Shown in pieces: positions 9,345 through 18,201 of a DNA stretch of 64,000 bases (positions within the stretch are counted from its first letter, which is position 1; the number at the start of each line of letters is the position of its first letter). The translations under genes were made by a program, and so were the position numbers. The DNA is from Streptomyces sp. NBC_01232 (GTDB taxonomy: Bacteria > Actinomycetota > Actinomycetes > Streptomycetales > Streptomycetaceae). Where the stretch lies: the NCBI RefSeq assembly GCF_035989885.1, contig NZ_CP108518.1, positions 5,013,001 through 5,077,000 on the forward strand, read 5' to 3'. Under the pieces are notes generated by a model that saw only the letters and a list, made by a program, of their open reading frames with translations, made no database searches and had not been told where the DNA came from.

Positions 9345-11192
9345 ATGTGCGGAATTGTGGGTTACGTGGGAGCGCAGTCGGCGCTCGATGTGGTCATCGC
9401 CGGACTCAAGCGGCTGGAGTACCGCGGCTACGACTCGGCCGGGGTCGCCGTGCTCGCGGACGGCAGCCTGGCGGCCGTCAAGAAGGCGGGCAAACTCGTC
9501 AATCTGGAGAAGGAGCTGGTCGGGCACCCGCTGCCGTCCGGCTCCACGGGGCTCGGGCACACCCGGTGGGCGACCCACGGCGGGCCCACCGACGCGAACG
9601 CCCACCCGCACCTCGACAATTCGGGGCGCGTGGCCGTCGTGCACAACGGCATCATCGAGAACTTCGCCGCGCTGCGGGCCGAGCTGGCCGAGCGCGGACA
9701 CCGGCTGGAGTCCGAGACCGACACCGAGGTCGTCGCGCACCTGCTGGCGGAGCAGTTCTCGGCCACCGGCGATCTCGCGGAGGCGATGCGGCAGGTGTGC
9801 CGGCGGCTGGAGGGCGCGTTCACCCTGGTCGCCGTGCACGCGGACGAGCCCGACGTGGTGGTCGGCGCGCGCCGGAACTCCCCCCTGGTGGTGGGCGTTG
9901 GAGAGGGTGAGAACTTCCTCGCCTCGGACGTGGCCGCGTTCATCGCCCACACGCGGTCCGCGATCGAGCTGGGGCAGGACCAGGTCGTCGAGCTCCGCCG
10001 CGAGGGCGTCTCGGTGACCGACTTCGACGGCTCGCCCGCGACCGTGCGGGCCTACCACGTGGACTGGGACGCCTCGGCGGCCGAGAAGGGGGGTTATGAC
10101 TACTTCATGCTCAAGGAGATCGCCGAGCAGCCGAAGGCCGTCGCCGACACCCTCCTGGGCAGGATCGACGCGAGCGGCTCGCTGACCCTGGACGAGGTGC
10201 GCATCCCCGTCTCGGTGCTCAGGGAGGTCGACAAGGTCGTGATCGTGGCGTGCGGTACGGCGTACCACGCGGGCATGATCGCGAAGCTGGCCATCGAGCA
10301 CTGGACCCGCATCCCGTGCGAGACGGAGCTGGCGAGCGAGTTCCGCTACCGCGACCCGATCCTGGACCAGCGCACGCTCGTGGTCGCGATCTCGCAGTCC
10401 GGCGAGACCATGGACACCCTGATGGCGCTGCGCCACGCGCGCGAGCAGGGCGCCAAGGTGCTGGCCATCTGCAACACGAACGGGTCGACGATCCCGCGCG
10501 AATCGGATGCGGTGCTCTACACGCACGCGGGTCCCGAGGTGGCCGTCGCCTCGACCAAGGCCTTCCTGACGCAGCTGGTCGCCTGCTACCTCGTCGCGCT
10601 GTACCTCGGGCAGGTCCGGGGCACGAAGTGGGGCGACGAGATCGAGGCCGTCATCCGGGAGCTGTCGGACATCGCCGCGGCGGTGGACACCGTACTGGAG
10701 ACCATGGAGCCGGTACGGGAGCTCGCGCGCTCCCTCGCCGACAAGAACACCGTGCTGTTCCTCGGGCGGCACGTCGGCTACCCGGTGGCCCTGGAGGGCG
10801 CGCTCAAGCTCAAGGAGCTGGCCTACATGCACGCCGAGGGATTCGCGGCGGGCGAGCTCAAGCACGGGCCGATCGCCCTGATCGAGAAGGACCTGCCGGT
10901 GGTGGTGGTCGTCCCGTCGCCGCGCGGCCGGTCGGTGCTCCACGACAAGATCGTGTCGAACATCCAGGAGATCCGGGCACGCGGGGCGCGGACCATCGTG
11001 ATCGCCGAGGAGGGCGACGAGGCGGTCGTCCCGTACGCCGACCACCTGATCCGGATCCCGGCGACGCCGACCCTGCTCCAGCCGCTGGTGGCGACGGTGC
11101 CGCTGCAGGTCTTCGCGTGCGAGCTGGCCACGGCGCGCGGCAACGAGGTGGACCAGCCGCGTAACCTCGCCAAGTCGGTGACCGTGGAGTAG
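9345..11192 (+). CDS. glmS: Glutamine-fructose-6-phosphate aminotransferase
   Basis: 615 residues. It makes glucosamine-6-phosphate from fructose-6-phosphate and glutamine, the committed step to UDP-GlcNAc. The start ATG is fixed by the N-terminal nucleophile Cys2 (MCGIVGYVG), which must follow the initiator Met. The glutaminase domain covers about 1-220 (RGYDSAG, HTRWATHG, HNGIIEN). Two sugar-isomerase (SIS) domains follow, with ACGTAYHAG, SQSGETMDT and the C-terminal DQPRNLAKSVTVE. acpS begins 24 bp downstream. Confidence 0.96.
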   Translation: MCGIVGYVGAQSALDVVIAGLKRLEYRGYDSAGVAVLADGSLAAVKKAGKLVNLEKELVGHPLPSGSTGLGHTRWATHGGPTDANAHPHLDNSGRVAVVHNGIIENFAALRAELAERGHRLESETDTEVVAHLLAEQFSATGDLAEAMRQVCRRLEGAFTLVAVHADEPDVVVGARRNSPLVVGVGEGENFLASDVAAFIAHTRSAIELGQDQVVELRREGVSVTDFDGSPATVRAYHVDWDASAAEKGGYDYFMLKEIAEQPKAVADTLLGRIDASGSLTLDEVRIPVSVLREVDKVVIVACGTAYHAGMIAKLAIEHWTRIPCETELASEFRYRDPILDQRTLVVAISQSGETMDTLMALRHAREQGAKVLAICNTNGSTIPRESDAVLYTHAGPEVAVASTKAFLTQLVACYLVALYLGQVRGTKWGDEIEAVIRELSDIAAAVDTVLETMEPVRELARSLADKNTVLFLGRHVGYPVALEGALKLKELAYMHAEGFAAGELKHGPIALIEKDLPVVVVVPSPRGRSVLHDKIVSNIQEIRARGARTIVIAEEGDEAVVPYADHLIRIPATPTLLQPLVATVPLQVFACELATARGNEVDQPRNLAKSVTVE

Positions 11193-11216
11193 TAGTCGGC
11201 CAGTGGAGTTGTCGTT

Positions 11217-11585
11217 GTGATTATCGGCGTCGGGATCGACGTAGCGGAGATCGAGCGGTTCGGAGCGGCGCTGGAGCGCACCCCGAACCTGGCCGGGCGG
11301 CTCTTCGTCGACGCCGAGTTGACGCTGCCGAGCGGCGAGCGGCGCGGGACCGCCTCGCTCGCCGCACGGTTCGCCGCCAAGGAGGCCCTGGCCAAGGCGC
11401 TGGGCGCGCCCGGCGGCCTGCTGTGGACCGACGCCGAGGTGTACGTCGAGGACAGCGGGCAGCCACGGCTGCGCGTGTCCGGGACGGTCGAGGCGCGGGC
11501 CTTGGCCATGGGTGTGAAGTCCTGGCACATCTCGCTCAGCCACGACGCGGGAGTCGCCTCCGCCGTGGTGATCGCAGAGGGTTAG
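11217..11585 (+). CDS. acpS: Holo-[acyl-carrier-protein] synthase
   Basis: 122 residues, standard length. It transfers 4'-phosphopantetheine from CoA to acyl carrier proteins. The two magnesium/CoA motifs are present: [12 protein letters not shown] at the start and [13 protein letters not shown] near 45. GTG start. It is tightly spaced between glmS and the NAD(P)HX repair gene and is probably cotranscribed with the latter (10-bp gap). Confidence 0.95.
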   Translation: MIIGVGIDVAEIERFGAALERTPNLAGRLFVDAELTLPSGERRGTASLAARFAAKEALAKALGAPGGLLWTDAEVYVEDSGQPRLRVSGTVEARALAMGVKSWHISLSHDAGVASAVVIAEG

Positions 11586-11595
11586 GGGGCAGTCC

Positions 11596-12999
11596 GTGCG
11601 AACTGCTTACAGCGTGGAGACCGTACGGGCCGCCGAGCGGGAACTGATGGCCCGGCTGCCCGAGGGCGCCCTGATGCAGCGGGCCGCGGCGGGCCTCGCC
11701 GCCGCGTGCGCGGGGCTGCTGCGCAGCGGCCGCGGCGGGGTGTACGGGGCCCGGGTCGTGCTGCTCGTCGGCCCGGGGGACAACGGTGGCGACGCGCTGT
11801 ACGCGGGCGCCCGGCTGGCGCGGCGCGGGGCCGGGGTGACGGCGGTGCCGATGGACCCCGAGCGGCTGCACGCCGGCGGGCTGGCCGCGCTGCGGGCCGC
11901 CGGGGGGAACCTCGCGCGATCCGTCCCGCAGCGGGCGGACCTCGTACTGGACGGACTGCTCGGGATCGGCGGGCGCGGCGGGCTGCGCCCGGCGGCCGCG
12001 GCGCTGGTGGAGCGGATCCCGCCGGGGGTCCCCGTGGTCGCGGTGGACCTGCCCAGCGGGGTGGACGCGGACACCGGGGAGGTGGCGGGTCCGGCCGTCA
12101 CGGCCGATGTGACGGTGACCTTCGGGGCGTACAAGCCCGGCCTGCTGATCGACCCCGGGGCCTCGCGGGCGGGCGCGGTGCACCTGGTGGACATCGGGCT
12201 GGAGCTGCCCGCCCCGGAGGTGGAGGCGCTGCAGCACGCGGACGTGGCGGGGCTGCTGCCGGAGCCGACGGCGTCGAGCGACAAGTACCGGCGGGGCGTG
12301 GTCGGGATCGCCGCCGGGTCCGCGCAGTACCCGGGCGCGGCGGTGCTGGCCGTGGCGGGCGCGCTTCGGGGCGGTGCGGGGGCGGTGCGGTACGTCGGCC
12401 CGGCGGCGGAGGCGGTGCTCGCCCGCTACCCGGAGACGCTGATCGGGCCCGGCCGGGTCCAGGCGTGGGTGGTCGGCCCCGGGATCGGGGAGGGCCGCGC
12501 CGGGGAGGTCGCGGAGCTGCTCGCGGGCGACACGGCGGTACTGGTCGATGCGGACGGGCTGCGCGGCCTGGACGCGGGGGCGCTGCGGGCCCGGACGGCC
12601 CCGACCCTGCTGACCCCGCACGCGGGGGAGGCGGCGGCGCTGCTGGGGGTGTCGCGGGAGTCGGTCGAGGCGGGACGGCTGGACGCGGTACGGACGCTGG
12701 CGCAGCGGTACGGGGCGGCGGTGCTGCTCAAGGGCTCGACGACGCTCGTCGCCTCCGGCGGGGACGCCGTCGTCCGGGTGAACCCGACGGGAACCCCGTG
12801 GCTGGCCACCGCCGGCAGCGGGGACGTGCTGTCCGGGCTGGCCGGGTCCCTGCTGGCGGGCGGGCTGTCCGGGGCGGACGCGGGCGCGGTGGGCGCGTAC
12901 CTCCACGGCCTGGCGGCCCGGCGCGCCGGCGGGCCCCTGCTGGCCCACCAGGTGGCCGAGGCCCTCCCGGGAGCCTGGCGCGACGCCCGCCACCCCTGA
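11596..12999 (+). CDS. Bifunctional NAD(P)H-hydrate epimerase / ADP-dependent dehydratase
   Basis: 467 residues that repair hydrated NADH and NADPH. The N-terminal half (about 1-210) is the YjeF_N epimerase with GPGDNGGDALYAG and VAVDLPSGVDADTG. The C-terminal half (about 225-465) is the ribokinase-like dehydratase with VVGPGIGEG, LTPHAGEAAALLG, LLKGSTTLVAS and the catalytic NPTGTPWLATAGSGDVLSG. Conserved between acpS and alr in actinobacteria. Very high third-position GC, otherwise ordinary. Confidence 0.94.
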   Translation: MRTAYSVETVRAAERELMARLPEGALMQRAAAGLAAACAGLLRSGRGGVYGARVVLLVGPGDNGGDALYAGARLARRGAGVTAVPMDPERLHAGGLAALRAAGGNLARSVPQRADLVLDGLLGIGGRGGLRPAAAALVERIPPGVPVVAVDLPSGVDADTGEVAGPAVTADVTVTFGAYKPGLLIDPGASRAGAVHLVDIGLELPAPEVEALQHADVAGLLPEPTASSDKYRRGVVGIAAGSAQYPGAAVLAVAGALRGGAGAVRYVGPAAEAVLARYPETLIGPGRVQAWVVGPGIGEGRAGEVAELLAGDTAVLVDADGLRGLDAGALRARTAPTLLTPHAGEAAALLGVSRESVEAGRLDAVRTLAQRYGAAVLLKGSTTLVASGGDAVVRVNPTGTPWLATAGSGDVLSGLAGSLLAGGLSGADAGAVGAYLHGLAARRAGGPLLAHQVAEALPGAWRDARHP

Positions 13000-13117
13000 C
13001 CGTGCCGCCGCCCGTCCGGGGCTCCGCCCCCGGGCCCCGGCGGCGCGCGCGGCCGCTCGTAGCGGAAGCTCAGTGGCCAGTTGGGCCAGCCCCCGCAGGG
13101 ACCGGCGGGGGTTCTGA

Positions 13118-13123
13118 GAGACT
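13118..13123 (+). promoter_or_regulatory. -10 hexamer, leaderless alr
   Basis: GAGACT is followed by 7 nt and the ATG at 13131. It lies in the 131-bp gap after the NAD(P)HX gene, which is otherwise GC-rich with no gene. Confidence 0.4.
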
Positions 13124-13130
13124 GTGGGCG

Positions 13131-14267
13131 ATGAACGAGACAGCGACGCGCGTGTACGCCGAGATCGATCTTGACGCTGTACGGGAGAACGTGCGCGCCC
13201 TGCGCGAGCGGGCGCCCCGGGCCGAGCTGATGGCCGTCGTCAAGGCGAATGCCTACGGGCACGGGGCCCTGGAGTGCGCCAAGGCAGCCCAGGAGGCCGG
13301 TGCCACCTGGCTCGGGACGGCCACCCCCGACGAGGCCCTCGCCCTGCGCGCCGCCGGGATCCAGGGACGCCTGATGTGCTGGCTCTGGACCCCGGGCGGG
13401 CCCTGGCGGGAGGCCGTCGAGGCCGATATCGACGTCGCCGTCAGCGGAATGTGGGCCCTCGACGAGGTGCGGGAGGCCGCCCGCGCGGCCGGCCGCACCG
13501 CGCGCATCCAGCTCAAGGCGGACACCGGCCTCGGCCGCAACGGCTGCCAGCCCGCCGACTGGGAGGCGCTGGTCGGGGCGGCCGTCGCCGCCCAGGCCGA
13601 GGGGACCGTCCAGGTCACCGGTGTCTGGTCGCACTTCGCCTGCGCCGACGAGCCCGGGCACCCCTCGATCCAGCTCCAGCTGGCCGCCTTCCGCGAGATG
13701 CTCGCGTACGCCGAGAAGGAGGGCGTCGAGCCCGAGGTCCGGCACATCGCGAACTCGCCGGCCACCCTCACCCTGCCCGAGTCCCACTTCGACCTGGTGC
13801 GCTGCGGGCTGGCCGTCTACGGGGTCTCGCCCGCGCCCGAGCTCGGCACCCCGGCCCAGCTGGGCCTGCGGCCCGCGATGACCCTCAAGGCCTCCCTCGC
13901 CCTGGTCAAGACCGTCCCCGCCGGCCACGGCGTGAGCTACGGCCACCACTACGTCACCGACACCGAGACCAACCTCGCGCTGGTCCCGGCGGGCTACGCC
14001 GACGGCATTCCGCGGCAGGCCTCCGGCCTCGGCCCGGTGCTCGTCGGCGGCAGGATCCGCCAGGTCGCCGGGCGCATCGCGATGGACCAGTTCGTGGTCG
14101 ACTTGGACGGAGACCACGCCCGCGCCGGTGACGAGGCCGTCATCTTCGGGGACGCGGAGCGCGGTGAACCCACCGCCGAGGACTGGGCCCGGGCGGCAGG
14201 CACGATCGGGTATGAGATCGTCACCCGTATCGGTGGACGTGTGCCCCGGGTGTACCTGGGCGGCTGA
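13131..14267 (+). CDS. alr: Alanine racemase
   Basis: 378 residues. PLP enzyme that supplies D-alanine for peptidoglycan. The PLP lysine is in VVKANAYGHG near residue 34. Further family blocks are KADTGLGRNG, VWSHFACADEPGHP, HIANSPATL, the catalytic Tyr region GVSYGHHY and IAMDQFVVDL. Length and motif order are normal. The alpha/beta hydrolase gene starts 19 bp later with its own ribosome binding site, suggesting an operon. Confidence 0.96.
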   Translation: MNETATRVYAEIDLDAVRENVRALRERAPRAELMAVVKANAYGHGALECAKAAQEAGATWLGTATPDEALALRAAGIQGRLMCWLWTPGGPWREAVEADIDVAVSGMWALDEVREAARAAGRTARIQLKADTGLGRNGCQPADWEALVGAAVAAQAEGTVQVTGVWSHFACADEPGHPSIQLQLAAFREMLAYAEKEGVEPEVRHIANSPATLTLPESHFDLVRCGLAVYGVSPAPELGTPAQLGLRPAMTLKASLALVKTVPAGHGVSYGHHYVTDTETNLALVPAGYADGIPRQASGLGPVLVGGRIRQVAGRIAMDQFVVDLDGDHARAGDEAVIFGDAERGEPTAEDWARAAGTIGYEIVTRIGGRVPRVYLGG

Positions 14268-14286
14268 GCGGAGTGAGGACGGCGGC

Positions 14287-15471
14287 GTGAGCGAGAACTG
14301 GCGCAAGGCCGGCTGGGCCGGCGCCGCCATCGGCGTGATAGCCGCGGGCGCGGCGGCCGGTGTCGCGGTCGAACGGATCACCGTCGGGCGCGGCATGCGG
14401 ATGAAGGCACGCCTCGCACTCGACGCGGCCGGGGACTACGGGTCCCTGCGCGGTGCCGAGGGGATCTGCCGGGCCGAGGACGCCACCGAGCTGTACTACG
14501 AGGTCGACGAGCTCCCCGAGGACGGCAAGCGGCGCCGGCTGCGCCGCAAGCCCGAACCCCGGGCCACCGTCGTCTTCTGCCACGGCTACTGCCTCGGCCA
14601 GGACTCCTGGCACTTCCAGCGCGCCGCCCTGCGCGGTGTCGTCCGCGCGGTCTACTGGGACCAGCGCAGCCACGGCCGCAGCGCCCGCGGCCTCGCCCAG
14701 GCGGACGGCGAACCGCTGAGCATGGACCAGCTCGGCCGGGACCTCAAGGCCGTCATCGACGCCGCCGCCCCCGAGGGGCCGCTGATCCTCGTGGGTCACT
14801 CGATGGGCGGAATGACCATCATGGGATTCGCCGAGCAGTACCCCGAGATCGTGCGCGAGCGCGTCGTCGGCGTGGCCCTGGTCGGAACCTCCAGCGGCCG
14901 CCTCGGCGAGGTGACGTACGGGCTCCCCGCCGCCGGTATGGGCGCCGTCCGCCGGCTGCTGCCCGGCGTGCTCAAGGCGCTCGGCTCGCAGGTGGAGCTG
15001 GTGGAGAAGGGCCGCCGGGCCACCGCGGACCTGTTCGCCGGCATGATCAAGATGTACTCGTTCGGCTCCCGGGACGTGGATCCGGGCGTCGCGCGGTTCG
15101 CGGAGCGGCTGATCGAGGCCACGCCCATCGACGTGGTCGCCGAGTTCTACCCGGCCTTCCAGACCCACGACAAGACCGCCGCGCTCCAGCTGTTCGCGGA
15201 CCTGCCGGTCACCGTCATCGCCGGGGACAAGGACATGATCACCCCGGCCGCGCACAGCGTCGCCATCAAGGAGGCGCTGCCCGGCGCCGACCTCGTGGTC
15301 CTGGAGTCCACCGGGCACCTGATGATGCTGGAACGCCCGGAAACCGTGACGCGTCTGCTCACCGAGCTGCTGGCGCGCACCGGGGCGGCCGCGGTCCCCG
15401 CAGCGACTAACGTTGGCGGGCATGGAAGAAGTACCGCTGGAAGCACAGCGCAGCCAGGCGCCGGCAGCTGA
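14287..15471 (+). CDS. Membrane-anchored alpha/beta hydrolase
   Basis: 394 residues. An N-terminal hydrophobic helix (about 9-28) anchors a serine hydrolase domain. Seen: oxyanion region VVFCHGYCLGQDSWHF, WDQRSHGRS, nucleophile elbow GHSMGG, late acid GDKDMI and catalytic His in STGHLMMLERP. The substrate is unknown; the family includes lipases and esterases. The GTG at 14287 follows GGAGTGAGGA. Its last 50 bp overlap the start of tsaE. In actinobacteria this gene regularly sits between alr and tsaE. Confidence 0.83.
   Translation: MSENWRKAGWAGAAIGVIAAGAAAGVAVERITVGRGMRMKARLALDAAGDYGSLRGAEGICRAEDATELYYEVDELPEDGKRRRLRRKPEPRATVVFCHGYCLGQDSWHFQRAALRGVVRAVYWDQRSHGRSARGLAQADGEPLSMDQLGRDLKAVIDAAAPEGPLILVGHSMGGMTIMGFAEQYPEIVRERVVGVALVGTSSGRLGEVTYGLPAAGMGAVRRLLPGVLKALGSQVELVEKGRRATADLFAGMIKMYSFGSRDVDPGVARFAERLIEATPIDVVAEFYPAFQTHDKTAALQLFADLPVTVIAGDKDMITPAAHSVAIKEALPGADLVVLESTGHLMMLERPETVTRLLTELLARTGAAAVPAATNVGGHGRSTAGSTAQPGAGS
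15408..15413 (+). promoter_or_regulatory. -10 hexamer inside the hydrolase gene, leaderless tsaE
   Basis: TAACGT ends 8 nt before the ATG of tsaE at 15422. The promoter is embedded in the coding sequence of the preceding hydrolase. Confidence 0.45.
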
Positions 15472-15988
15472 GGCCGGGGCCGGCTCCGAGACCCGGATCA
15501 CCATCGATTCCCCGGACGCGATGCAGGAATTGGGCCGCAGGATCGCCGCCCTGCTGCGCCCCGGCGACCTCGTCCTGCTGACCGGCGAGCTGGGGGCGGG
15601 CAAGACCACGCTCACCCGCGGCCTCGGCGAGGGCCTGGGCGTGCGCGGGGCCGTGACCTCACCGACCTTCGTGATCGCCCGCGTGCACCCCTCGCTGACC
15701 GGTGGGCCGGCGCTGGTGCACGTGGACGCGTACCGGCTGGGCGGCGGGCTGGACGAGATGGAGGACCTGGACCTCGACGTCTCGCTGCCCGAGTCCGTGG
15801 TCGTCGTGGAGTGGGGCGACGGCAAGGTGGAGGAGCTCTCCGACGACCGGCTGCACGTGGTGATCGCACGCGCGGTCGGCCACGAGGAGGTCCTGGACGA
15901 CGTACGGGAGGTCGCGGTGCGCGGGGTCGGGGCGCGCTGGGGCGCCGGTGCCGGGCTGGGTGCCCTGGCGGGCGCTCTCTCGGAGTAA
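15422..15988 (+). CDS. tsaE: tRNA t6A synthesis ATPase TsaE
   Basis: 188 residues. TsaE is the ATPase that drives the TsaB-TsaD complex in forming N6-threonylcarbamoyl-adenosine-37 of tRNA. P-loop GELGAGKTTLTRGLGEGLGV, then SPTFVIARVHP, VHVDAYRLGG and VVVEWGDG. A 33-residue N-terminal and 35-residue C-terminal extension go beyond the E. coli length. The ATG at 15422 is supported by the -10 hexamer upstream. Partners tsaB and tsaD are 1-2 kb downstream. Confidence 0.93.
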   Translation: MEEVPLEAQRSQAPAAEAGAGSETRITIDSPDAMQELGRRIAALLRPGDLVLLTGELGAGKTTLTRGLGEGLGVRGAVTSPTFVIARVHPSLTGGPALVHVDAYRLGGGLDEMEDLDLDVSLPESVVVVEWGDGKVEELSDDRLHVVIARAVGHEEVLDDVREVAVRGVGARWGAGAGLGALAGALSE

Positions 15989-16059
15989 ACGTACCGACAA
16001 CTCGTCGGCAAGATATTGCGCTGTCGGCAGCGCTCGTGGTGACATGGTACCGAGAGTTT

Positions 16060-16075
16060 CTTAGGTATGCCTAAG
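16060..16075. promoter_or_regulatory. AT-rich palindrome before the small protein gene
   Basis: CTTAGG, 4-nt centre TATG, CCTAAG: perfect 6-bp arms in a 72%-GC neighbourhood, 29 bp before the start at 16104. The half-site resembles DtxR/DmdR half-sites (TTAGGT) but the spacing is shorter than the 19-bp iron box, so the regulator is unknown. Confidence 0.35.
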
Positions 16076-16103
16076 TACGGTGTCCCGGGTCCAGGAGGCA
16101 GCC

Positions 16104-16289
16104 ATGTCGGCACCAGCAGGAGCACATCGCGAACCCCGCCCGTCCGCCGTCTCCATGTGGACGCTCCTCGCCGCCGGCGCGGCCGCCAGCGCCGTCTCCA
16201 CGCCACCCGCACGGGAGTACGCCACGGGCACGGGCGGGCCGGTGGACCCCGCACACGAAGAGGCCGCTCCGGAATCCGAAGCGGCCTGA
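16104..16289 (+). CDS. Small hypothetical protein
   Basis: 61 residues with a perfect AGGAGG ribosome binding site at 16093-16098. A short hydrophobic stretch (MWTLLAAGAAASAVS) is followed by an acidic tail. No recognised domain. The strong Shine-Dalgarno and the palindrome just upstream support a real, regulated gene. It lies alone between tsaE and the converging L,D-transpeptidase-like gene. Confidence 0.6.
   Translation: MSAPAGAHREPRPSAVSMWTLLAAGAAASAVSTPPAREYATGTGGPVDPAHEEAAPESEAA
16261..16287. terminator. Hairpin between converging genes
   Basis: 8-bp stem AGGCCGCT / AGCGGCCT overlaps the end of the small protein gene. It could end transcription from either side; no T-run on the plus strand. 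Confidence 0.5.
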
Positions 16290-16354
16290 GGGGTGTCTTG
16301 CGCTCACCCGGTCGGGTGAAGAGCGGGGGATCCGTCAGGGAGGGCGGGGGCCAG

Positions 16355-16909
16355 TCAGGGAACGACGACGACCTTCGAGGCGATCGTCGCGAAGGCCCAC
16401 ATCGCGTCGCCGTCGGCGCGGCTCATACGGATGCCGCCGGTCTTCTTGTTCGGGTCGGGCTCCGGCAGCGCGCCGTCCGTGCGGGCGCTGAAACCGACCG
16501 CCACGCCCTCCGCGGTGGCGAACCGGACGACGTGCTCGATCGGCACCCCGTCCGAGCCGGTGACCGCACCGGAGCGCGAACCGACCGTGTAGGTGCCCGA
16601 CTTCGGATGCACCGTGCTCGGCACCACCGTGAACGACTTCGGCGGCTGCGCGGGGTCGCCCACCAGCCACACCCGCTTCTGGCCCACCGAATACACGACG
16701 CGCACCCCCGTGCCGGAACCCTCGGGCACGGCAACCGGCTTCGACGGGTCCTGCTTGGCGGCCTGGCTCGCGGCGGGGGCGGGTTCCTGCACGGCCGCCT
16801 TCGGGGGCTGCGCGGGCGCCGTGGCGGAGGCCTGGTAGCCGAGGAAGCCGACGACGGCCACTGCCGCGGCCGTGAGCCCGGCCACGATTCCCGAGCTGCT
16901 GCGTGCCAC
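16355..16909 (-). CDS. Degenerate L,D-transpeptidase (YkuD-like) without catalytic His/Cys
   Basis: 184 residues: a single N-terminal membrane or signal helix (about 8-28), a Pro/Ala linker (30-66), then a domain whose order matches YkuD L,D-transpeptidases: VRVVYSVGQKRVWLVG, TVHPKSGTYTVGSRSG, VAVGFSART and a final IRMSRADGDAMW...VVVVP. In active enzymes the two key places read HG and HGCIRMS. Here they are GFS and TGGIRMS (157-163), so both His and the nucleophile Cys are missing. It may bind peptidoglycan without cross-linking it. The GTG at 16909 has a purine-rich ribosome binding site. Confidence 0.7.
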   Translation of the reverse strand: MARSSSGIVAGLTAAAVAVVGFLGYQASATAPAQPPKAAVQEPAPAASQAAKQDPSKPVAVPEGSGTGVRVVYSVGQKRVWLVGDPAQPPKSFTVVPSTVHPKSGTYTVGSRSGAVTGSDGVPIEHVVRFATAEGVAVGFSARTDGALPEPDPNKKTGGIRMSRADGDAMWAFATIASKVVVVP

Positions 16910-17017
16910 CTTGCTCCACCTCTCCGCGCCGACTGGTACCACGTCCGGTACCCCGGTCGAAAGGTAGCAGCCACCCTGCTCCGAGACCGGCCGCAAGGGG
17001 TGCGGCCGCCGGAGTCG

Positions 17018-17023
17018 TAGGCT
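17018..17023 (+). promoter_or_regulatory. -10 hexamer, leaderless tsaB operon
   Basis: TAGGCT followed by 6 nt and the GTG at 17030. It would drive the tsaB-rimI-tsaD-hypothetical operon. Confidence 0.5.
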
Positions 17024-17029
17024 GTTCGC

Positions 17030-17692
17030 GTGCTCTTGCTCGCCGTAGATACCGCCACGCCCGCCGTCACCGTCGCCCTGCACGACGGTGAGTCCGTCGT
17101 CGCCGAGTCGAACCAGGTCGACGCCCGCCGCCACGGGGAGCTGCTGCTGCCCTCCGTGGACAAGGTCCTCGCCGAGGCCGGGGTCACGCTCGAAGCCGTC
17201 ACCGGCGTCGTCGTCGGCGTCGGCCCCGGCCCCTACACCGGGCTGCGCGTCGGCCTCGTCACCGCCTCCACCTTCGCCGCGGTGCTGGGCGTGCCCGTGC
17301 ACGGCCTGTGCACGCTCGACGGCCTCGCCTACGCCGCGGGCGCCGCCGGGATCGAGGGCCCCTTCACCGTCGCCACCGACGCACGGCGCAAGGAGGTCTA
17401 CTGGGCCCGGTACGAGGACCCGCGCACCCGCGTCGGCGAGCCCGCCGTGGACCGCCCGGCCGACATCGCCGAACAGGTCGCCGGCCTGCCCGCCGTGGGC
17501 CAGGGCGCGCACCTCTACCCCGAGGTGTTCCCCGACGCGCGGGCCCCCGAGCACCAGTCGGCCGCCGCGCTGGCCTCCCTGGCCGCGGAACGGCTCGCGG
17601 CGGGCCTGGAGTTCCTGCCCCCGACCCCGCTCTACCTGCGCCGGCCCGACGCGCAGGTACCCAAGAACTACAAGGTGGTCACCCCGCAGTGA
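17030..17692 (+). CDS. tsaB: tRNA t6A synthesis protein TsaB
   Basis: 220 residues. Partner and scaffold of TsaD in threonylcarbamoyl transfer to A37. N-terminal ASKHA fold: LLLAVDTATPAVTVAL, GVGPGPYTGLRVGLVTA, FTVATDARRKEVYWARY. It lacks the metal-binding His pair of TsaD, as expected. Its TGA overlaps the ATG of rimI by one base, indicating translational coupling. Confidence 0.93.
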   Translation: MLLLAVDTATPAVTVALHDGESVVAESNQVDARRHGELLLPSVDKVLAEAGVTLEAVTGVVVGVGPGPYTGLRVGLVTASTFAAVLGVPVHGLCTLDGLAYAAGAAGIEGPFTVATDARRKEVYWARYEDPRTRVGEPAVDRPADIAEQVAGLPAVGQGAHLYPEVFPDARAPEHQSAAALASLAAERLAAGLEFLPPTPLYLRRPDAQVPKNYKVVTPQ

Positions 17693-18201
17693 TGCCGGCG
17701 ACCCCCCACACCGTGCGCGAGATGCGCTGGTGGGACATCGGGCCCGTGCTGGAACTGGAGCACGAGCTGTTCCCCGAGGACGCCTGGTCCGCCGGGATGT
17801 TCTGGTCCGAACTCGCCCACGCCCGCGGCCCGCAGGCCACGCGCCGCTACGTCGTCGCCGAGGACGCGGCGGGCCGCCTGGTGGGCTACGCCGGACTGGC
17901 CGCCGCCGGCGACCTGGCCGACGTACAGACCATCGCGGCCGCCCGCGACCAGTGGGGGACCGGGCTCGGCGCCCGGCTCCTGACCGACCTGCTGCGCGCC
18001 GCCACCGCGTTCGAGTGCGCCGAGGTGCTGCTGGAGGTACGGGTCGACAACACCCGCGCCCAGAAGCTCTACGAGCGCTTCGGCTTCGAGCCCATCGGCT
18101 TCCGGCGCGGCTATTACCAGCCCGGCAACGTCGACGCGCTCGTCATGCGACTGACCGACCCCGCACAAGCACGAACTGAGAGCAGTGAGAGCAATGGCTG
18201 A
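17692..18201 (+). CDS. rimI: Ribosomal-protein-alanine N-acetyltransferase (GNAT)
   Basis: 169 residues. GNAT fold with the acetyl-CoA loop [11 protein letters not shown], the conserved [17 protein letters not shown] block, and FRRGYYQP. RimI acetylates the N-terminal Ala of S18 and other proteins. The neighbourhood (between tsaB and tsaD) is the classical one. Start overlaps the tsaB stop; the end overlaps the tsaD start by 8 bp (17 bp if tsaD starts at 18185). Confidence 0.92.
   Translation: MPATPHTVREMRWWDIGPVLELEHELFPEDAWSAGMFWSELAHARGPQATRRYVVAEDAAGRLVGYAGLAAAGDLADVQTIAAARDQWGTGLGARLLTDLLRAATAFECAEVLLEVRVDNTRAQKLYERFGFEPIGFRRGYYQPGNVDALVMRLTDPAQARTESSESNG

Noticed and set aside
16061..16074. 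Iron box (DmdR/IdeR site)
   Set aside because: Half-sites match TTAGGT but the total is 14 bp rather than the 19-bp consensus, and no iron-related gene is adjacent.
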